Part shown: positions 56,331 to 64,000 of the stretch, piece by piece
Layout of the letters: each line of letters starts with the position of its first letter
Numbering within the stretch: position 1 is the stretch's first letter
DNA from: Atherix ibis
Taxonomy: Eukaryota > Arthropoda > Insecta > Diptera > Athericidae
DNA length: 64,000 nt
Assembly (NCBI GenBank): GCA_958298945.1
Contig: OY282606.1
Coordinates: 42,793,920-42,857,919 of the forward strand
Reading direction: 5' to 3'
Position numbers and translations under genes: made by a program
Notes under the pieces: model-generated
Told to the model about the DNA's origin: nothing
Database searches by the model: none
What the model saw: the letters and a program-made list of their open reading frames with translations, nothing else

Positions 56331-57779
56331 TTTCCAAAGCACAAGTTGGATAACTCTTCACATATATGGAACGTATCTAATTGCAAATGGATTGTAGTCA
56401 GTGTGATTCCAGTAAGTATTATAAATAATATAGTTTTTGCTTATGTCAGAAAATTTGTCACGAAATTATAAGAAGAAAATTTGTAATTATTCCAACTAAG
56501 AATTTTAGCATACCTTATACCTTATGCGTTATCACGTGTTATAAAAACAAATGATTACTCAAAAATTGCTACTTTGACATTTTTTAAATTTTATTTATAA
56601 AACAATAAAGATTTTTTTAACAAGTTTTCCATAATTATGACAATATCCGCTATCTTTATATGGGAAAAAAGTTTTTTTTTATTATTTTATACAAATGCAT
56701 ATCATTTTTTTATGAATTCCACTTTTGTATAGAAATTTTATTTTAAATCAAATAAAATCTAACAAAGCCTCATCTAAATTAAAGTACTTTTAAATACTCA
56801 GTACTAAATAATAGTTTGCATGAATACTAGTTGATCAATTACAATTTTAATTAATTTGAAAAGAGCGGAGGGAAAAAAATCGTAATATCAAAATCACGTT
56901 TCATTGTTGGAAATTATTCCGCGTTAATTAAATCCAATCAACAAGCGTGTTTATACTTGACGCTATATAAACTTTAGTAACTAGCGCTTGTATGGTTCAA
57001 TAAATACACAAACTTGTATTTATATTTCTATGCTAATGTATGGGGCTGATTACTAATGGTCTACCTAACAATTCTGAAGTGATAATAACCACTACTTCGG
57101 AGAGCCTCGTAAAGGTGGTGCATACACTATCTAACATTTTTAGACAAAACATTGCTTTATGTTAACAATGAACCGGAATAAAATCTTTTCTATAAGAAAA
57201 TTTTTACTATGTCGCCAAATGGCCTCATGGTCATGACGCTATAGAATAGGCTCTGGCGCTTGTCTCAGACACCGTACAATCACACCAACAAGAAAGTTTA
57301 CTATAAAACAAAATAAGCAGTAATAATAACTTTAATATAGAAGCTATGATTTTATATAAACAAAAAATAACTTTAAAAATAAATGAAAACTTTACGATTA
57401 CATCATTCGTAAGTTTTTAATTTGAATTTTTGGAATTTTGTATATTCCGAATACTCAAAAGTTTAACTTGATTTTGTTTGTAAATAAATCTTTTTACACA
57501 ATTAGTTCAAAATAACCTTTATAAAAATAAAATTTAGAAAATTTAAAAAAAAACTGACAAAATAAAATCTATTCAAATTAGTTGAAGGCTTCAGAGGCCA
57601 AATATCTTATATTTTTCAAAAAATGTCTTCACAAATTTTCAAATACTTAAAATTTTGAGGGATCAAAATAAAGACAGATGATCAACCAAAGATTACCCAA
57701 TAAAAAGGGCCAATTTTTTTGATGGTTACAATTTATTTTATATTATTATTGAAGATTTCCGGTTTTTTCCTTTTAGTGA
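56331..57779. other. AT-rich non-coding DNA
   Basis: 57040-57290 is less AT-rich and non-coding. TGTCGCCAAATGGCC at 57210-57224 recurs at 61664-61678. Confidence 0.42.
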
Positions 57780-58880
57780 AATTATGAGATTTCTTCTAGA
57801 AGACTTAAATATTTTTTGGAATATTTATTTTCTTCTAGAAAGATCATCGCATTTTCCGGTGCTGACACAAGTCGCTCGGTGTTGACGGAATTGCTAGTGA
57901 ACAGGTTGAGTTTGGAGCAACGATTCATCAATGAGTGGTCCATATGTAGGACACCGAATCCATGTCCGATGACTGGCATCTTGGCATTACCTGTACCATA
58001 CTCAAAAGAGGAGATATCACGGAGTGTAGAAATATAGTGGCTTTACGCTACTAAGTACCATCTATAAGATATTCTCCACCTTATTACTAGGCAGGATAGC
58101 TTCATTCGTCCAAAAAATTATGGACTTATGGCAGAGAGGCTTCACTCCAGGGAAGTCAGCAACAGACCTGATTTTCTCTCTGTGGCAGTCGATGGAAAAA
58201 CTGTTGGAATATGCTCAACAGATCCACCGTCTGCTAATCGGCTTTAATGCCACTTATGATAGTATAGTTACGGTAAAACTTTACACATCCATGAAATAGT
58301 TCAACATCCCAGAAAATTTGGTTAGACTGAATAGGCTGACCATGACAAGTGTGAGAGGAATTGTAAAAGCTATCGAATCACTTTCAGAGTCATTTATCAT
58401 TCACAATAGTTTCCGGCAAAGAGACACATTTTCGTGCGTTCTCTTCAAACTGGCGCTGGAACAAATGATTCGTGTTCTGGAGCAATGATTCCTAGGCATG
58501 GAAGGTACGATTTTTGAGCAAGCTTAATCAGAAAGTCTGCATGAGAGCTCTCCATCAAGATTGAGCCAGCGGTAAAACAAAATTACAACATGGAGGAAGA
58601 AATTCGCGCGACTGCCTTTTTCAGTCAATTTTAATTATTTGGCTCGAAAATTCTGAACCCAATATCGAAGATACTGCTGTACAAGACACTAGTTTTACCA
58701 GACCGCGTGTATTTTTCGAAAACTTGAGTTCTCACTCTTGTCCACGTTCGAGAGTAGGATCTTCTGATGAGAATAGACGATTCTGAAGCCTTTTTACCAA
58801 CGAGATCCTAGAGCGTAGCGTGACCGCCCGATTGTGGACAAAATTAAGCTTAATTAATCCAGACCAGAACAGCCTATTGA
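57780..58880 (+). mobile_element. RTE-like non-LTR fragment (reverse transcriptase palm)
   Basis: After a degenerate start, frames read FTLLSTIYKIFSTLLLGRLA, DLWQRGFTPGKSATDLIFSL, IHRLLIGFNATYDS (the F.DYKAAFDS box, with the catalytic Asp position changed), then a broken VKLYTSMK.FNIPENLVRLN and SFRQRDTFSCVLFKLALEQM (RQGD.LS..LF...LE). From 58600 onward a tail parallels 40900-41200. It is the longest RT palm remnant here, but inactive. Confidence 0.78.
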
Positions 58881-61735
58881 GCTTAATCCAGCTACGACAC
58901 AAAGTCGTATCACATATCGTTTAATAATTTAGTTGTGCATCAAAATTTTACTATTAAATGTTAATTTCCAGCTGAAATAAGTAATATTTCTGAGAATTCC
59001 GAATTAATTGCTACTTGGAAATGACATTGGGAGAGATATGAATTTGTAATAAAATAGTATATAGAAGGACGGAAGTTCTTGAGTTTCCAAAGGAATCCAG
59101 GATGCCACACACGATAAAAAACATGTGAAACTGTAAGCAATACCTTTTCTTCTCAAGAGAGGATGAAATGTAATCAACAATTCGATGTTATTGCTGAATT
59201 TTGGAGGTTTCTGTTGTGAAACCAAAATTGATAATTAGGAATAAATTTTTCATTAACTAAAATTGAATGAAATCTTTCTTAAAGACATTTTTTAAAGATT
59301 TTACCAAGGATTGATAATAGACTAATATGTCTATTGGCAAATGGAAAATTCATGTTTTTAATTTTGGGGTACAGTTTTTTTCTTCTAATGAAATTATGAG
59401 ATTTCTTCCAAAAAGATTTGAGGATTTTTTTTATTATTCCTTAGAAAAATTAAATATATTTTTGTAATTTCAATAGCAGCAAATCTAGAACCTTTTTGAA
59501 TCCCCTCTAAAAATATATGCAACAAGCTCCTTTATAAGCGGGAAGTCTGAAAGTAACATTTTTAGATAAACTATCGAGAGAAAAATTCCGAAAATTAAAA
59601 TATTTTTTGCATTATTAAGGAAAATTTATTAAAAATTACATTAGGTCCAAAAATGATGAACTCAAAAATTATAATTTTTGAACAAATTTCGAATAGTTTC
59701 TCTTAAAGAACAAAACATTAAAGTATCTGAAATTCTATCTATAATAAGAAATACTTTTGATATATCAGAAATGTTCGGTTTCAAATAGACTTGAGGGCTG
59801 TGAGTATTTTGTACAACAATATTAATGGGTCTCTTTAAGAGTTCCACTTTAATTTTTCATTTAAGGCCATGTTTTGTATATAAACTAAACAGAGAATGAC
59901 CCAAATTTATCAAAGGACAAAAAGAAAAACTCTTCAAAAATTTACCAAAAATAATAAATTAATATTAATGATTACTTCTTATATAATCGTATGTATGTTT
60001 AGATACAAAATAAAACTAGTAAAAAAAATAACTTACGAAAATGGGTTCATAGTAAGAATGAATTTGATTTATTCGATAGCATGTTCAAAAATACAAACTA
60101 ACACCATTTAATCAGGCTTCATGGGTTTTTTTTTTGTATAGAAAGAAAAAAAAACATGTCCATGTCCTAGATTCGATTAGAATTCACGATTATCGATATG
60201 AGCTTTAATGATTCTCTGCTATATAAGTCCGCCATTAAATATTATCGATTTTTATTCATTTTCGACAAGTCAGATTGCGGACGATTTCTTAATCGTAGAT
60301 CAACTATTTTGTTCAACTTTCATCAAATTAATGACGAGAAAGAATGAATTTAGACGAAGAAGTAAGAGTACAATAGACTTTAGAAGGGCTTATACTTGTA
60401 AGTTAACTTTTTTGTTGTTCTTATTTTAATGGAAGACTATGTACACGTATACTGATCTATTTATCTATAATCTTACAATTGTTAAATAAGAAAGCAACTA
60501 AGAATTAGTACAAGGTCTACTTCTATTATATGATTAATTAGATAGTAAAGCAGTCATTTTCAGTTACTTATTCTTAAAAGATACTTTTGGGAAAACTATA
60601 AAAAAAATCATCATAAAAGCTGTTGCGAATTCATAAGAAGGAAACACTAAATAATAGCACATGGACAATACTAACTGCAATAATCCGAAATCCTCGATCC
60701 TCTAAGAAAAACTGTCAGAATTAAAATGATAAAGTTTCTGATACACAATGGACCAAAAGAGGTTTTGTTGAAATAAAAGTGCGAGTTCATTATACGAAAT
60801 GTTCCAACAAAAAAAAGTATCGACGGATAGATACAGTATCTACAAACTCCTATGAAACTTAGATAACAAGAGCTGTATTGGATAACAATAGTCGTACCGA
60901 TTCATATGGGACAGGAAGCTCGCCTTAAACACTCATTCAGTCATAACGTCTAGAGATACTATAATTATTATTTCCGGATAGTGTTATTTAATGGAAAGTG
61001 TTTTTATTTGTGGATAAACTTTGATTGATGAATGAACTGCTGTCATGCTTGTATTACTGTTATTTGTTGTATGTAATGCGTTTTCCCCCAAAACTTGTGA
61101 GTACAAAATTTCTAACTTTTTTCTTCTTTCATTTCACGTATATTCAATTAACTATTTTTTTATTTCACAATTAACTGTTATTAATTTATCGTTAAAAGAT
61201 ATTTTAGTTACTGTACATGTCATATTAAGTATAGTATTAAAAAGTGTTTGTTTTTATTGATAATTTGTACAATACTATTGGTACTCAAAAATTTCAAGTT
61301 GACTTTGTGTTTAACGCTTTGGAGAAAAAGAAACACTTAAAACCTTAAGCAACTTAAACAAACTATAATTGAATATTGATAGTATTGTTCGTTTTCTTCT
61401 TTGAAAGTATTGTAGAAAGATATCGAAGAAAACTATTAAAATGTTTTTAGTTGCATAATATTTACATAAAATAACTGCGATAATAATTTGCAGTTAGTTA
61501 GTTATTTTACAAACACGTTAATCTTTATTATTGTAATTTATTTTCATTATGTTAATGGTTTTTGTTTTTTTTAAACTTTCAATTCCTTTCTTTATATGCA
61601 ATTATTTGAAGTTTTAAAAATATGAGGATTTAGCTAGTTACGTAGCCGGGGAGCAGTTTAATTTGTCGCCAAATGGCCAGTAAATAATCAATAAATTACT
61701 GTTGCTATTTTATGATAATCAATAAATATATTGGT
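58881..61735. other. AT-rich non-coding DNA
   Basis: No element found over 2.8 kb. The ORFs at 59004, 59662, 59896, 60208 and 61045 are short, AT-driven and without motifs. Confidence 0.45.
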
Positions 61736-61985
61736 TAGCCGAAAAAGTTCGTGGTGATTTTTTAACTAAAATAGAGACACCACGAAAAAGTTCGTGGTGT
61801 TTTTTGACTAATAGAATCAGGGTGTTAAAATCAATTTATTATTCATAACCAAATATTTCCCATTATTATCGAGAGTGCTGGCAAGTCTCCAACTTCGAAA
61901 AATGATGGAAATGGGGAAGAAGTGAAGTCTGTTGTGAGGTCAGACCAGCGATTAACGTTGAAGCTTATAAATAGTGACTTAAATT
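61736..61985 (+). mobile_element. Mariner group C 5' fragment
   Basis: GAAAAAGTTCGTGGTG occurs at 61741-61756 and again at 61784-61799, and resembles a duplicated terminal repeat. 61884-61980 encodes MMENGEEVKSVVRSDQRLTL then KLI, the linker segment of group C. Sequence similarity ends near 61985. Confidence 0.55.
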
Positions 61986-63911
61986 AAAAATCATTTTACT
62001 CTTTATTATAGATTTTGACTCAAGTTTAGGGCATGAGAAAAGTGTGTGCCAGACACATGGTGTGAAAAATCTCCACAATTGAACAGAAAAACAATCGGGA
62101 AAATAGGATTTTTGTGGTACAGCATTTTTTTTATTCACCTAATCTCAGATCAAGTTAGTATATTTCTCCCATTACACCGATTTATGGGAAAAAAAATACC
62201 AATAAGCAGATACAATGAACAGTAGTAATTAACGTGAAGAGATGTGGGGAGTAAAAATCAACGAATCAAATTGAAAGGACGAGAATCAAATTTTTCGTTA
62301 CAAGACATAGTCACATTACGAATAAAAAAGAGACCATCGATAATTTTACAAAGTATTTTTGGCTGAAGGAATTGGATTCGATGGAAAATGGAAGGCTTTG
62401 AAGAGCCCTAGAGCTCGAGTTCATAAGTCCCTAGTGGATTCAGTAGAGCATTGTAAAAAATATTTTACTATATTTAGTTCTAGTCGTTTGAATCTGGTGT
62501 AGCGGTTCCATGTCAAAGTTCAGTCCTAGTTTGTCTACGTTCAATCGTAGATACCGAACTTCAGTGTTATGTGGTATTTCAATGGCATTAAATTATATGG
62601 GAAAATATGGCTTAAGACGGAGAGTAAAAGTTGCGTGAACACAGTTACGTTCTTTAGCTTTGGATTTAGGTTTGAATTTCAAAAAATTAAATACTCATAG
62701 TTAACCATAATTCTAGTACTTTTATAGACAGATTTTTTTTTGTAATTTTCATAATATATTAAAGAAAATTAACTTAAAAAACAGAGTCTATTTGCTATCG
62801 TATTTGTACAAATTTCAAACAGGGGTCTCTGAAAAATGACTAAATGTTTTTAAAAAGAAAACATTGTTTGACTTATGTTAAACCGATGCCTAATAAGCAT
62901 ACTTAAGAGATATATATCCTCTTTTGTACTTAATGAAGAAATTGACTAAATTCATAAGAAATAATTGATATCATTTATCATAGCACAATATATATGATGT
63001 GCACAAAAAATTAGAATTATATTTATGTACAAATTTATTAATACTAACAGTAAGCAATGGTATTATTTGTGATCAATTCTAATCCGAAATTTCTCTCGAA
63101 CATCGACTTAATTATTCAATTAGAAATATCGTTCTATGGTTGTTGGAAAGAAAAGCACAACAAATTAGGTCAGTTTTTGTTTGAACTTTTGATAGCCCTC
63201 AGTGGCATCTGTTAATTCCAGTATTAAACGTTGTAGCTAATATTGAAGTCATTAAGGCATTTAAATCATTTTCTGATTCGATTCGGTCAGTAGTTTTTAT
63301 TTAATCGAACCATCGATTGTAACGATGCCATCATACCAACATGTGGCCATTAACCGATGCACATGCATTCGCTTACAAACATGTGTAAATTCAGCAGTTG
63401 TGAATTCCTATAAGGAAATATGAGCGTTTACCAAATTCCTCCTATGCATACTCGTACATTGGAAAATATGATAAATAAATCAATTTTCAGTTCAATTTGA
63501 TTATAAATGAAAAGCAAAAATAATGCATAAAATAACAATAACAGTATTAGTATTTATAATATAACTGCTCGAGACTATTGGGAAGATTTCAATTCTTGGG
63601 AACTTTTGAACTAACCAAAATAAATGGCGTTGCTTTCGAACGAAGTTTTCTTTGTTTCTGGCATCGCAATTGATTTTGATATCAATTCACAATCGTCTTG
63701 GTATCAGTTCATAGCAGTCACAAACAAATAAATATAAACAAAATTGTAGCTAGCCATAAAATGGCAAACGTATAAATTTATTTATTTTGGATAATAAATT
63801 AACAATTCTCATACAGAAGAGTTGTTTATTTTTTTTATCATATTTCAAGAATTATTTCACTCTTGGTATGATGAGTAATAATATTGGTACTGATTTGTGA
63901 CTATTTACGTA
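61986..63911. other. AT-rich non-coding DNA
   Basis: Nothing identified. 63150-63420 is more complex but has no reading frame. Confidence 0.45.
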
Positions 63912-64000
63912 CAGTGAGTCACAAAAGTATCCGAACATTGTTTAAATTTTTAAATAAGTCAATGCAATGACAAAAAATATTATTTTTAAAAACTAATTAT
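63912..64000 (+). mobile_element. Tc1-like terminal repeat at the window edge
   Basis: TA (63910-63911) followed by CAGTGAGTCACAAAAGTATC is typical of Tc1-like termini (CAGTG..TCACAAAAGTAT.CG.ACA). The rest of the element lies beyond the window. Confidence 0.6.

Noticed and set aside
1..64000. CRISPR arrays, rRNA or tRNA genes, bacterial operons
   Set aside because: No evenly spaced repeats, no cloverleaf that I could recognise and no ribosome-binding-site-led gene series. The sequence is insect nuclear DNA.

Overview
The window is AT-rich eukaryotic DNA from an insect, most likely a higher fly. The only host gene I can identify is Pellino (Pli), the E3 ubiquitin ligase of Toll/Pelle signalling. 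Two of its coding exons lie on the minus strand, at 15667-15575 and 7272-7041. Their splice sites and phases agree, and they are separated by an 8.3 kb intron. Exon 1 (about four residues plus 5' UTR) must lie to the right of 15667. The exons for the rest of the protein must lie to the left of 7041. I found neither, so much of the window is probably Pli intron and flank.

Almost everything else recognisable is transposon wreckage. (1) Mariner elements with a D,D34D transposase fall into four loose groups, which I call A to D. A includes the almost intact copy at 25752-27046. B has the terminal repeat CGAGGTCTGTTCAAAAAGTA. C is known only from fragments that share a DENVER motif. D comprises two decayed copies at 28207 and 32600. 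(2) Ten remnants come from elements whose last two catalytic aspartates are 41 residues apart (DD41D, the spacing reported for rosa-type elements, known from tephritid flies). (3) There are two Tc1-like elements and one Tc1-like terminus at the right edge. (4) Non-LTR retrotransposon pieces are of Jockey, R1, RTE-like and RNase H-bearing (LOA/I-like) types.

Layout: 1-7040 holds a Jockey fragment, mariners, a DD41D copy, an unidentified broken ORF and a 100-bp palindrome. 7041-15667 is the two Pli exons and the intron between them. The intron carries an R1-like fragment, three DD41D pieces, a promoter-like GC-rich patch, RTE debris and a mariner C copy. 15668-25490 contains Tc1, mariner B, DD41D, RTE and an RNase H retroelement. 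25491-27675 is a mariner inside a mariner. 27700-36300 is old mariners and quiet AT-rich DNA. 36316-38711 is a three-level nest (Tc1 > R1-like > mariner B). 38712-64000 alternates quiet DNA with RTE, DD41D, I-like and mariner pieces, including a small templated-duplication scar at 49933-50174.

No operon, CRISPR array, tRNA, rRNA or previously undescribed biochemical system is supported. What merits a second look is mostly structural: nested insertions, a transposon with two 5' ends, a 110-bp fragment copied between 67-bp duplications, and long palindromes. All element class names rest on motifs I recognise by eye, since no database search was possible.
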